Part shown: positions 1-10,753 of the stretch, one piece after another
How the letters are laid out: each line of letters opens with the position of its first letter
Numbering within the stretch: the first letter of the stretch is position 1
Source: Acanthochlamys bracteata
Lineage: Eukaryota > Streptophyta > Magnoliopsida > Pandanales > Velloziaceae
Assembly (NCBI GenBank): GCA_019914995.1
Contig: CM034128.1
Coordinates: 10,621,501 to 10,685,500, forward strand
Length of the DNA stretch: 64,000 bases
Direction of reading: 5' to 3'
Notes under the pieces: model-generated
The model's input: the letters and a program-made list of their open reading frames with translations, nothing else
Databases searched by the model: none
What the model was told of the DNA's origin: nothing
Position numbers and translations under genes: made by a program

Positions 1-2732
1 AATTTTGCATGAATTTAAGTTCTTACCGATCAGCTTTATCAGCAGCATTTTGAAGCGCTTGGATATATTTCTTATAGTAGTGCTGATAAAATCTTTGCAT
101 TTCTCGGGCATCACTTTTTTGGACCCTTCCCATTAGAGTAGGATCATTTTCCTTCAAGAGAAACAAACTAGTGAATATGTAATAGAGGAGAGAAATAAAT
201 AAACAACAGATGGCAACAATGAATATCTTCAGATGAACTTTAATTTATTATGGACATCGAGGTCCAATAAGCTGAGATAAGGAAAAAGGAAAAATTGTAG
301 CAATAAACTCCTAACTGAAGCTTTCTAATAAGCTTAACTCTAGCTTATTAAAAGGATTTTTTTCGAATAAGCTACCGCCTATATCCCCTTTGTTAATCTT
401 ACCAAATTGCAGTTACATATACAAGTATCATGCATATTACAGCATGTGTATAAACTACCAGAAATAGCACATAACTAATTAATAGCTAATATGCTAAGTA
501 TTGTGAGGATTAACTTAGTCAAAATCAATGTAATGCAATGTCAGATCAATTAATTTTACATCCCATAATAACTTGATAAAATTTTTTATAAAGGCTACGT
601 GCAATTTTTGTGCTAATATAATTATTCAAAATCCAAAGAATTTCTAATGATAGTGTACATCCAACTGCCAAAAGAATATTTCAAAAATAGATTATAAATG
701 TCTGCTGCTAGCACTCTTAAGTTTATCATACGATCTATTAAACTCGCAGCAATATAAATATACCTCAATCAATTTTTGAATATCTATAGTTCTGAATGTA
801 ACAAAAGTACTGAAATTTTTATTAACTCCGGTAAGTAATTAGCAAGTGGCAGGATTATGCTTGCAGATCCAGCAAATTTGTATTAAAAACTAAATTTTAG
901 CACTTTCTGCTTAAACTGTTAAAGATGTATTACATATCTGGGCATACCCTTTCGAGTCTTTGCAGAAGTGCGGTTTTAAACTGGCGAACCCCACGTCCAT
1001 TTGAAGCCGGATCTAGGCGATGGGCTTTTTCAAAGGCATAGAAACGGCCTGCTCCACCAAGAACATGATCAACAAAAGGCGATAAAATAACAGAGACAAG
1101 GTGATCAGGAGTCAAAAATTATTTACAAAAAACTGACAGCCGTGGCCCATAGTATGGACTGCAGCATTCACTTCAGCAGCAAGTGCCATCAAAACAATAA
1201 CTAAATGAGTATATATTTTATCACTTCATAAAGTTCCAAAAAACCTATCCCATATCATATATCTTAGTACTATCCTCAACATTAATCATCAAGAGACAAC
1301 TATAGCATTGGTCATGCAGTTCTTCTCTACAGAGGTTCTGCTATCTCAACTATGACCATCGATGATTAGTTATAGTCACAATACCAAAAAGAACACAGCA
1401 TAAATAGCTCAACTGGTTCCAATCAGGCTGTTCAGGAATTGACCTGGATAGATTAAGTTTTGAAATGTTTTTGAATACAAAATTGCTCTCAATAATGGCT
1501 GATCTACATTTAATCAAAATATTTTAAAATTAAATATTAAAAAAGTAAATTTCTATATTAAAAAAAAAAAGCAGCCAATCTAAGGTGCACTGACTATAAT
1601 TCTATATTGCCTTAACTACTTGACTATGATGGGAATAAGGTTCACATTTCCACTATTATGAACAACACTCATAACATTGTAATTCAGAAATTAATATCAT
1701 CCTTCCAGCTACCGAGACTAGAACCTTCCCTTACGTGTCAGTCTTAGACCTTCCTCCTTTACTTTTGCCCTTCAAGTATGTTGAGTGTCACAGAACCTTC
1801 CATTTCCCAAAAGATCAAGGCCTTATCAATAGAGATGTTTACCACCACAACTACGTTGGTTCATTGTCGATTAAACTGTTCACGAATACCAAGTATGCCG
1901 ATGAGTCAATTGAGTAATTCGCTGAAAATTACTCTTAAACACACTACTCAATGAAGTTAGATCAGATGCTTGCCCAACAGGGAGTACCTCCATTAAATCC
2001 ATGATCATGCTACTAGTATTTTCCCCAGAATCCTAAACTTGAGAAATATTTTTTCCTCTATATATCTAATACTTCTACACTTTCTTCTGCACAAGACTAG
2101 AAAATACATAACCATATGAACAAGGAAACTCCACAACTAGAACTAGTCCATTGCTTAGCTAGAATTTCTTAACCATCGCTCAAACTTATTTTCATCATTT
2201 TGAGGTAATCAATTCAACAACCACAACCCTCCCTGGTAGCTAGCCGGACAATCAATGCAACTAGTCTCACATTAGATTACCAGTTTCGAAACCTTCTAAT
2301 TACAAATTCTTCTTCGTTTAGAAAACGATAATTATGTTTAAAAATCGTAACATCTAGTTCACCGTTTCCAGAGCAATAAAGTATCCAACAAGAGAGACTA
2401 CTTCCATGAACAATCAACTGTTAGCAGTCCAGCAAGCGGCAGTACTGCTCAGACCCCTCAAACTCTAACAATTAATGCACTTGCAAGCAATGGCATCAAA
2501 CAAGTGAGCATCACTTACAGAGATAGGCGACCCGGGGGTTCGCAGGCTCTACTTCGTTCGCGACACGTAAAATCGGTGCGATCTCATTGAGAGACGACGG
2601 AACCACTTCACTATCAAAGAGAGTTTCACCAAAGTTCCCCGCCGTCTGTGTCCGAAGGATCCTTCTATGCTGCGGCGTTGGCGGCTGCTCGCCAATGCCC
2701 CGCCGTAACGGCGAAGATGAAGAAGACGACAT
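1..2732 (-). CDS. Callose synthase (glucan synthase-like), N-terminal exons only; gene continues past the left edge
   Basis: Plasma-membrane 1,3-beta-glucan synthase that makes callose in cell plates, plasmodesmata and pollen. Three exons are visible on the minus strand: 2732 to about 2519 (true ATG at 2732), 1048 to 948, and 151 to 27, with GT-AG junctions that keep frame. Exon 1 carries [22 protein letters not shown] and [11 protein letters not shown]; exon 2 has [12 protein letters not shown] and [17 protein letters not shown]; exon 3 has [19 protein letters not shown] and [13 protein letters not shown], the Vta1-like N-terminal region. The wording is closest to the CalS1/2/3 branch in memory, but the paralogue cannot be fixed from about 140 residues. 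The catalytic and membrane domains lie outside the window. Intron 1 is long, about 1.5 kb, and holds nothing recognisable. A serine run follows the start Met. Confidence 0.93.
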
Positions 2733-3060
2733 CGATTCTCCCTCTCCTCACCTTAAAATTAAAAACTTCAAAAAAAAAAGTTTAATCAGCACAGATTGAA
2801 CTCCATTGCTTTGCAAGCTTGAATCAGAAGCATTACCTGATCTAGATAGAAAGAATTTTGATCATTAGACAGTGGCGATACCCTAACGGGAGAATATTGG
2901 CGGAAGTTTTAAGCAAAGGTTTTCTGTTTCTGTGGTAGTGGAGATAGTTTAGAAATTGGAGAAGGCAGAGGAGTAGAAAAGTGGAGAGCTCTCCGTTTCA
3001 GGGTTTGGACTTGGTGGAGCCCACTGTCTTCAGGTGCCGTAAATCGGGCACGATACTAAT
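2733..3060 (-). promoter_or_regulatory. 5' leader and proximal promoter of the callose synthase gene, possible leader intron
   Basis: The minus strand has a donor-like CAG/gtaatgc near 2836 and pyrimidine-rich AG sites near 2760-2770 just before the ATG, so a short intron in the 5' untranslated region is plausible. No clear TATA box was found. Inferred only. Confidence 0.3.
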
Positions 3061-6000
3061 TTTTATTACGGAAGTGCCACTCTGTTGAAGGATGTTCAGA
3101 TTTCAAAAAAATTCAAATTTATTAAAAACATGGTACTCTTTACAACTACTGTAACCACAAATTATTAACAATATTGAATTTTTAAAATTTTTTTAAATTG
3201 CAAATTTCCAGAATTGATTGGACTTTATCATTATCAACTGGGCATTTTGGCAATGCGCTTTCAAAACTTTTTTTTCAAATTTTTATTTTGTGTTTTTTAA
3301 TAAATTTTTTTAAATATTTTTCAAATTTTATTTTAATTTTAAAAAATATATAAAATTCTACGTAATAAAATTTTATTATTACATATTTATTAGTTTTTAA
3401 GTAAAAAAAAAAGCTCGCTGTCCAAAATATAATATAATATTTTTTATTTTAGAAAAAAAATTTATAAGTACTTTTAAACACGTTATATAAATATTATAGT
3501 AAAACAAATTGTAATGAGATGTGTGCATGTGATGGATATTGTTGTTCACAAATGCATCTAATAAGTCTTTTTAAAATCAATATATTTTTCTAGTGTGTTT
3601 AGAATGCTTATGAAAGTACTTTTGTTTTATTTCGAAATACGAACTTATTTTTTTTAATTTTTAAATAGATAATTTAGAATATTATATAAGATTTATAAAA
3701 AAATATAAAATAAAATAGAGAAGTAATAAAGCACTCCGTAGTTGAGAAACGTAGTCTCAGTAAGAACACGATTTGTGAAGATTATTACTATATATATATA
3801 TATGAGCATCTCCATCTTTAAAGGCATTATGAGGCACAGTATCACTTATAATATTTCAAATTTAATTTTTATGATTGGATATAAATTTGTGACAAAATTG
3901 TAGTTCAATTGCATCACAAATCGATCTCTATCTATTCTCTTGATTAAGAGGCAATATAAATTTTCTTTTAAAATTTTTTCTATCGTCTTGATCAAGTGAA
4001 TGGATGGAAACCGATTCGTAATCCGATTGAGATAAAATTTTATCACAATAATTTTAATTAATAATTTTTTATATCCAACAATAGAGATTAAATTTTGAAA
4101 TATTATACATGAAGCGGTGCCCCTAGAATAGAAGTGCTCTATTCCCAATATATATATATATATGATAATTATTTATTTTATCTAAATAAATAATTATAGA
4201 AAAAAATTTTCTTACTCTCTCTATCGAGAGAGAAAGAGGGCAGTTTGGAAAGCTTCTTTTTATTATTTTATTTTACATTTTTTAATATATTTTTTATAAG
4301 TATTTAGATAATATATTTAAAAATATAGAAAAATTTTACATAGTAAGATTTTTTTATTATTTATTTTTATTTTTTAGATAAAAAAATAGAGCTTATTTTT
4401 CAAAAAAAATAAAAATATTTGTATTTAAAAAAGTTTTATTTTAAAAACACTCCCAAAAGTTGCATAAATGCATTCCAAAAAAGCACCCAAATATGCACTC
4501 CTAAATATTTCCTTAAAGCATCGTTAACGCTAGCCTTTGCTATTTGTTCAACAAAATCATTGCCCATTAATTTAAAACAAGAGCATGCTTTAATTGTTAT
4601 AGAATTTTATTTTTTTCTAAATTTTGAGTTTGATATTTTACGTTTTTTAATTATTACTGTAAATTTAATTTTATTTCTAACTAAACTTTATTTTTATTAA
4701 AGTTTTACTTTAAATATTATTTTACGTATTTTAATTATCATATAAACTTTATTTTTATGGAAATTTATTTTTATGAAACTTGCTTACATAAAATTTACTT
4801 TTATGCGGTTTAGACACTGACCTAAAACTTGAAGGATTTATGGAAACTTTACCATGGTCTTTAGTGTCTTTTATGATTGTCAGAACCAGTGGCACTAATT
4901 GAATTATTTGGATCTTGAGGGGCATTAACCATGCCAAATATATACTTCTGTATTATATAGGAAGACCACCTCGTGACCGAAATCAGTGGGCTGACCAATC
5001 AGCATCAGTTCTACGTGGGGCCAGGCTAACCTTTTCGCTTTTTCTCCCTCACTCTTTCTCGGCACGCTTTCAGTTGATAATCAAAGATTCTCAGATTATT
5101 AAAACAATTTCAGACTCAAGACTCAGTAGGAACCGTTGATTGCAGATCACGCCCTAGATGTTACCCACGTGGAAGTGTTATTACCAATGCTTTTGGCTTC
5201 ATTTTTCCCGCTGATATGTTTTACCGGTATAGAGTGCGTTGTTTTGCAACCAAATATTTTTTTTTTTCTACTCAAAACTTAATTTATTTTTTATTACAAG
5301 AAAAACATAAAAAATTATTTTAATTTATTTTTTAATAAAAAAATATATTACTTTAATATTATTATTTTTAATAATTCAATTCTAAAAATTTACTTCTAAA
5401 AAATTCACTTCCAAAATTAAATAAACGCACAACGCTGATTAAACCCGTTTCCCTTTCTAAATCTGGCTTGCAAAGCAGCTGTGTGAGTTGGAACGTTGCA
5501 GTCGTGGAAGGAGATGCACAATTGGTTCGAGCAACATTTTAAACTTTTCGCTTCTATTCAAAGAAAGATAACCAATCACTTTACGAATATGCCCTTCACG
5601 TGTTTATAAATTCCAAGCACAATCATGAATTGCTGGGTCTTAAAGTATTATGGGCCGAGGCCCGTTTACTAGATCTTATCGTTGTTAGAGACATAAAAGA
5701 TGCGTTTTTTTTTTTAAATTTTAAAAATGAATTCTAAAAACGAATTATTAGAAATAGTATTATTGAATTGTTATACTTTTTTATAATTGAAAGTAAGTTA
5801 GAAATAACTTCTTATATTTTTTTGTATTATTTTGTATTTAAAAGTGAGTTATTAAAAGTAAAAGAAAGTGACTTTTTGGATTGGATGAAAAGAACACACC
5901 CAAATTCTGGGCGGGAAACGCATGTAAATTGACTGCATTTCAAATTTGGTTTTACTTCAAGCTAAATGGCCTTTTACTTGATTGAATTTTAATGTTAGTT

Positions 6001-6236
6001 TCAGTTACTGTATAGTTCAAAGAATTTCCTAAGGAAAGTATGAGTAGATATGCAATCAAGTCCTAAATGTCTTATTGGACTTGTGGTTGTTGTATAGTTC
6101 TCTAGTGAATTATGTTTTGCATGATGTGCCTATTGCTTGACCTGTTATGGAGATTACTTCTAAATGCAAAATGTTTAACAAGAATGGGTGGCAGCTTATG
6201 GAATTAAGTCATAGCTGAACGCCTTCTGTTTAACAG
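3060..6236. other. AT-rich intergenic DNA with short repeats
   Basis: No convincing gene is seen on either strand; the open frames here have low-complexity, AT-driven composition. It holds (TA)n runs near 3790-3803 and 4148-4165, a foldback MITE (3800-4155), and AT-rich repeat copies near 3240-3740 and 4240-4510 that resemble those at 41160-41420, 49738-49984 and 51815-52005. A G-box core CACGTG occurs near 5168, without an attached gene. Confidence 0.5.
3800..4155. repeat. Foldback MITE, copy 1
   Basis: The left and right halves are imperfect inverted copies: the left arm has TAATATTTCAAATTTAAT followed by GATTGGATATAAA, and the right arm read in reverse has TAATATTTCAAAATTTAAT followed by GTTGGATATAAA. 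The right arm also matches the element at 19789-20162 (shared TTTTATCTCAATCGGA and CCATCCATTCACTTGAT when reversed). It is flanked by TA microsatellites, so the exact ends and target duplication are unclear. Confidence 0.6.
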
Positions 6237-6411
6237 ATCATAGCTGAAAGCCTCTATAAGGAACAAATCGCTGGACTGAGAGAAAATGTTCAAGGAAATG
6301 GACGCTGGCAACAGTGGTGTAACTACTTTTGACGAACTGCAAGAAGGCCTAAGAATATATGATTCATCTCTGAAGGATAAGGAGATTCGAGACCTAATGC
6401 AAGCAGCAAGT
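6237..6411 (+). pseudogene. Calcium-dependent protein kinase (CDPK) EF-hand exon fragment
   Basis: The translation gives IIAESLYKEQIAGLRE, then after a one-base shift MFKEMDAGNSGVTTFDELQ, then EGLRIYDSSLKDKEIRDLM followed by QAA. This is the start of the calmodulin-like domain of CDPKs: the first EF-hand loop and its flanks. It begins just after an AG, where CDPK genes usually have an exon start, and stops matching after DLMQAA. The extra A near 6284 breaks the frame and no kinase domain lies nearby, so it is a dead exon-sized fragment. A near copy of the first 20 bases (tcatagctgaacgcct) sits about 32 bases upstream. It lies about 290 bases left of the hAT terminus and is not inside that element. 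Confidence 0.75.
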
Positions 6412-6704
6412 GCTCAATAACTGCGATCATCTCAGATTGTGGTGGTAAATATTTGAAGTGATTTTTTGCAATAAAACTTCACCTGACTCCATGGCTACGT
6501 TTACTTTTTCTATAAGAATGGGTAATTCATCATACCCTCTAAAACTTTAAAAACAAAAGAATTACGGCACTATGAAAGAGTTTTTTGGATTAAAAAAGCC
6601 CAAAAAGCACTTCAAAGAAGCGCGCTGCGCCAAGCACGGTTATAGTCATAAATGAATCTAGATTTTAAAAATAATGTATCTGAGTAAAAATAAATCATGA
6701 AAAT
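6412..6704. other. Spacer between the CDPK fragment and the hAT terminus
   Basis: No gene or recognisable repeat is seen. The last eight bases (6697-6704, ATGAAAAT) are the left target-site copy of the hAT element. Confidence 0.4.
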
Positions 6705-6790
6705 TAGAGGTGCAAAAATCGGCGGCCGTCCGGCCCGACCCACCCGGGCTAAATAAGAAAGCCGGACTGGCCCGGCCCGGGTATGAAATT
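6705..6790. repeat. Left terminal region of the hAT element
   Basis: TIR beginning TAGAGGTGCA, followed by GC-rich subterminal sequence with repeated GGCCCGG-like words. It matches the opposite end (15425-15507) in inverted orientation. Confidence 0.85.
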
Positions 6791-7043
6791 TTGGACCCGA
6801 CCTGATAGCTAGTTATATATATATTTATTTTTTAAATAATAAATTTAAATAATATTTAAAAATATTATTAAATATAAAAAATTAAAAATAAACTTAAAAA
6901 TTATTACTAAATATAAAAAGCTTAAAAAATAACTTTAAAAATTATTATTAAATATAAAAAAATTATTACAATTTGTAATATGTATATAATTATACATTTG
7001 AACTTGTACTTGAAATATTTTTATTTAAAAATAATTCAGAAAA

Positions 7044-9041
7044 TTATTCAGTCAGGTCTTCGTTGTGAGTTGTATGCTGCATTCTTTTGATTGCAAGTTC
7101 CCAAATTTTCAAACAAGTTAACACTTCAACCATTTCACTAGTAAGTTGTGTTCTGCGTTCTTCAATTATCCTTCCGGCTGTACTAAATGTCGATTCTGAA
7201 GACACCGTTGAAACAGGAATAGTCAAAATATCACGTGCTAGTTGAGAGAGTACTGGATATCTTGTTGAATGTGTCTTCCACCAGTTCAAAATATTAAAAT
7301 TTTTTGGGTTTTTATCGTCTTCTATAATAACAGTATCACCTTCAAAATATTTGTTCAAGTCCGAAGAAGATTGCATGCTGCTTGAAGTTGAAGATGGTGT
7401 TGAACTTGAGTCAGGCTTGATGGAGATCAAAGACCAATTGATCGTTTTTTTCTTCTTACTTTGATAAGTTTGTGCCGGTGCCGCTTGTTGTTGTTGATTT
7501 CGCAAATTACCAAACCTAACTTCATACAGCTTGTTACGAGCGTTAGTTATTTGCAATTGAATATCGGAAATATCTAAATATATACCAATATATGTAAGAG
7601 TATTAGTAAAATATACAAATTTAAATCTAGGATCTAACATAAATGCAAAATAATATAAAAGAGGAATATCAGACCAATATTTTTTTAATTTTTTAGTCAT
7701 TATTGTAACTATAGGTCCAAGTAATTCATCTGTTATATGTGAATGTAGCATAGTAGTTATATTAAGAATTGAATGTAAAACTAATGGAGAAGTAGGATAG
7801 TAAACACCAGATAATAAAACAGTAGCATCATAAAAAGTTTCTAAAAATTCCAGAAGTTTTTAAGCAATAATTCAATGAGTTTCAGTAAATATATTGTTAC
7901 CCATTCTTGTATTATAAAAAATCATAAGCATATTTTTATAATCTAAAGTACTTTTCAACATTAAATAAGTAGAATTCCATCTTACTGGCATATCAAGGTT
8001 GAACTTTCGGGGCTTTAAATGTTCTGCTATGCAATATCTCTTAAATTCAGCTAAATGTTGATTTGAACTAGTAATCCAAGAAATAGCAACGCGAATATCA
8101 TTAATCTCTTCACTTACCAGCTGCATATCTGATTGTACGATTAAGTTGATAATATGGCAAGCACAACGTTGATGTAGTAAAATTCCTCCCACGTATGAGC
8201 TTAGCTCCATCTCAAGAAATCGAATTGCTTTGGTATTTGCTGAAGCATTATTTAGGGTGATGGAGACAATGCGGTTGCTTATGCCCCATTTTTTAACTAC
8301 ACTTATAATATGCTCAGAAATATTTTTAGCATCATGTGTGGAATCAATAAGTCTAAAATCAATAATTTTTTTTTGCATAATCCATTGTGAATCTAAATAA
8401 TGAGCAACAACACTTAAATAATCTTATTTAGCTCTACCACTCCAAATATCAGATGTTAACGCAATAGAAAAATTTAAAGAAGTTAATTCAGATTTAATAT
8501 AGTGCGCATTTTATTGTAATAAATAATAATATCGCTTCTAGTAGTTGTTCTACTAACTTTTTGGAATTGTGGACAATATGCTTTTTTAATATGTTCTTTA
8601 TAAAAAGATGACTCACCAAAATTAATAGGTAAATCAATAGCACAAATCATACGGGCAAGAGATTCCCTAACTATATTAGAATCATAAGACCAAGTACTTA
8701 CCGAACCATCCGTGTTGAATTGAAATTGAGTTTGTGAAAGTTTCTTTCCAATTTGTTTTTCGGAAGCACATTTTTTACCATGTGCTATTAAATGTCGGGT
8801 ACCTGCACTAGGATTAGCAGTTAAAAGTTTATTGCAAAACTTACATTTCGCCATTTTTTATTAAGTACCATCACTTAGCACTGTATATTCGGCAGTGAAA
8901 TAGTTCCAGACTTCAGAAGTTGGGACTTTTGAACGTTTTATTGTTGTCGATGTCGATCCTGAAGCCGAACTACTTCCAACACTTGGAATTGGAGGAATTT
9001 CGTTACATCTTTGATGAAAACTTTTTCTTTGTGTTGGAAGA
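7044..9041 (-). pseudogene. hAT transposase (BED zinc finger, RNase-H-like core, C-terminal dimerisation), broken
   Basis: Read right to left. The first coding piece lies beyond the CACTA insert at 15026-14923 (MDPNFRAINFDMDDYG...). It continues in frame at 9041 (ILPTQRKSFHQRCNEIPP) into a BED-finger region (SEVWNYFT, then CKFCNKLL and GTRHLIAHGKKC, 8854-8483). The core follows at 8378-7872, with ISNRIVSITLNNASANTK, CACHIINLIVQ and RWNSTYLML. The C-terminal hAT dimerisation domain at 7751-7044 has LNWWKTHSTRYPVLSQLARD, STVSSESTFSTAGRII and ERRTQLTSE. Stop codons near 8858-8863 split the BED region, and there are frame breaks between about 8483 and 8378 and between 7872 and 7751. With the CACTA insertion as well, no functional transposase is expected. 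The family is Ac/RICESLEEPER-like. Confidence 0.88.
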
Positions 9042-9077
9042 ATACACTACTACATTAAGCAGTTTCACCGATTGACA

Positions 9078-9665
9078 CAAACAGTCGGTAATTGACTTAA
9101 ATCACCAAAAGCCAAACCAATTACGAATCGAAAAAAGCGCGCGATCGGTAAAAAGTCGGTATATCCAGGTCGGTAAATCATTTACCGACTAACATGTTCT
9201 CTCAGTCGGTATTGTACAGTAAATTACCGACGGACTAACATGTGTCGCAAATTATCGACTAACTTAGCTGTCGGTAAGCTTACCGACACATATTTAGTCG
9301 ATAAGTTACTGACTACTACCGCAGTCGGTAATTACCGACAATCATTTTGTCGATATATACCGACCACTTTCTTCATCGGTATATTTCATCGGTAATTATC
9401 GACGAATTTTGGGTCGATAATGACCGGCAGATGTTCGGTCGGTAGTTACCGACGTGTTTTCAGTCGGCATTTACCGACTTCGGTTGTAGACGGTATTATT
9501 GACCACTGGTTCAGTCGGCAGTTGCCGACTTCTTAGCAGTCGGTAATTGCCGACTGGTTTTCTTGTCGGTATTGCTGTTCTAAGTTAGTTGCAAAATAGC
9601 GACTTCTATGTTGGTCGGTATATAATCTTCTCGGTTTCCGACTGGCTTGTTAGTCGGTAATTATT
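9078..9665. repeat. Left subterminal repeat array of the CACTA element
   Basis: Many copies, in both orientations, of a roughly 10-base word: AGTCGGTAA, its inverse TTACCGACT, and variants. In En/Spm such arrays are bound by the TNPA-type protein; that role here is inferred. Confidence 0.85.
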
Positions 9666-9696
9666 TATCTAACTGCATGCTACAAGTTAGTTAATT

Positions 9697-9846
9697 CTAT
9701 CCATTCACCAAACTTCATATCAAACCTACTATATATATACACTATCCATTCACCAAACTTCATATCAAACCTACTATATATATACACTATCCATTCACCA
9801 AACTTCATATCAAACCTACTATATATATACACTATCCATTCACCAA
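9697..9846. repeat. 45-bp tandem repeat, three full copies and a partial one
   Basis: The unit starts CTATCCATTCACCAAACTTC and ends CTACTATATATATACA. Copies start at 9697, 9742 and 9787, then a partial copy begins at 9832. They look identical by eye, which suggests recent amplification or gene-conversion upkeep. Confidence 0.9.
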
Positions 9847-9930
9847 CACATTCAACACAACTATTAAAAAAGAAAACTTTAAATTAGATAAATATTTCAC
9901 AAATGCTTAGTATACATTTATAATTTTTAC

Positions 9931-10173
9931 TTAATATTCCAAGAATAGATAGGGTAAACAATATTTACTTGATATTAGTCCTAGCTCACTTGCTACATGT
10001 AACAAACTTCGAACATCATGCTGCTCAAACTTATAAGCAACCCACTGAACTCCAGCTGCAAGCCATGGCGTTGCTGTTCTTAGTTGTGCGTGTGGAATCC
10101 ATGAACTGATCGGAGTAGGGCTGATGAACTTGGACATCGTTTTGGAGTAAAGCATGTTAACACCCAATGACAT
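9931..10173 (-). pseudogene. Unassigned open stretch inside the CACTA element, possibly a captured exon
   Basis: About 80 codons without a stop, with well-mixed amino-acid content (SWIPHAQLRTATPWLAAGVQ, then WVAYKFEQHDVRSLL and HVASELGLISSKY), unlike the AT-driven frames nearby. It has the same orientation as the SEC10 and UGGT pieces. I do not recognise the family. It may be a piece of a third captured gene or the C-terminal end of a chimeric transcript; chance cannot be excluded. Confidence 0.3.
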
Positions 10174-10753
10174 TTTCTAAGTATGCCATATTGAAGAGTG
10201 TTAGTACCTGGGGCTAAAAGTGAACTTCTGCCAATGATTAAGTAGACCCTTATGCAAGCGATTACCCTGAAATCAAATGCTTCAAATTATTAACTATAGG
10301 GTTGGATGCTAAAGAATTTAGTCCAATATCAAAGTCTGCATATACACGAGAAACATAAAATAAATAAAATAGTATGAATTGTTGATATAGTGCAACGGTG
10401 GGTGGGGCATAGTATGAATTCAAGTTTCATCAAAAACTTTTGAAATGATTTATCCAGGTATTGCATTTACCATTTAAAATAACAATATCACAATTCTATT
10501 TCAAGACACCCATTGCCTCAGCATTTAGAAAGCTTTTCAACCAAGCCTTGCGCACAACTAACTAATAAGGTGAAGCAAAACCAAGATTCTCTAACAATTA
10601 CGGGTAAATTGTAGAACTTACTTTTCCAACAAAGAAACTAAGATTTCCATTCTACATCGTTTGCTTACACAGAAAATATAAAGCAAAAAATAGGTCATGA
10701 AATCCTCACATAACAATTACTTGAATAAAATTTTAAAAAGCAGGAGATGATGG

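Noticed and set aside
4915-5139. Open frame of 74 codons with promoter-like G-box nearby
   Set aside because: No recognisable protein; the G-box near 5168 has no gene attached.
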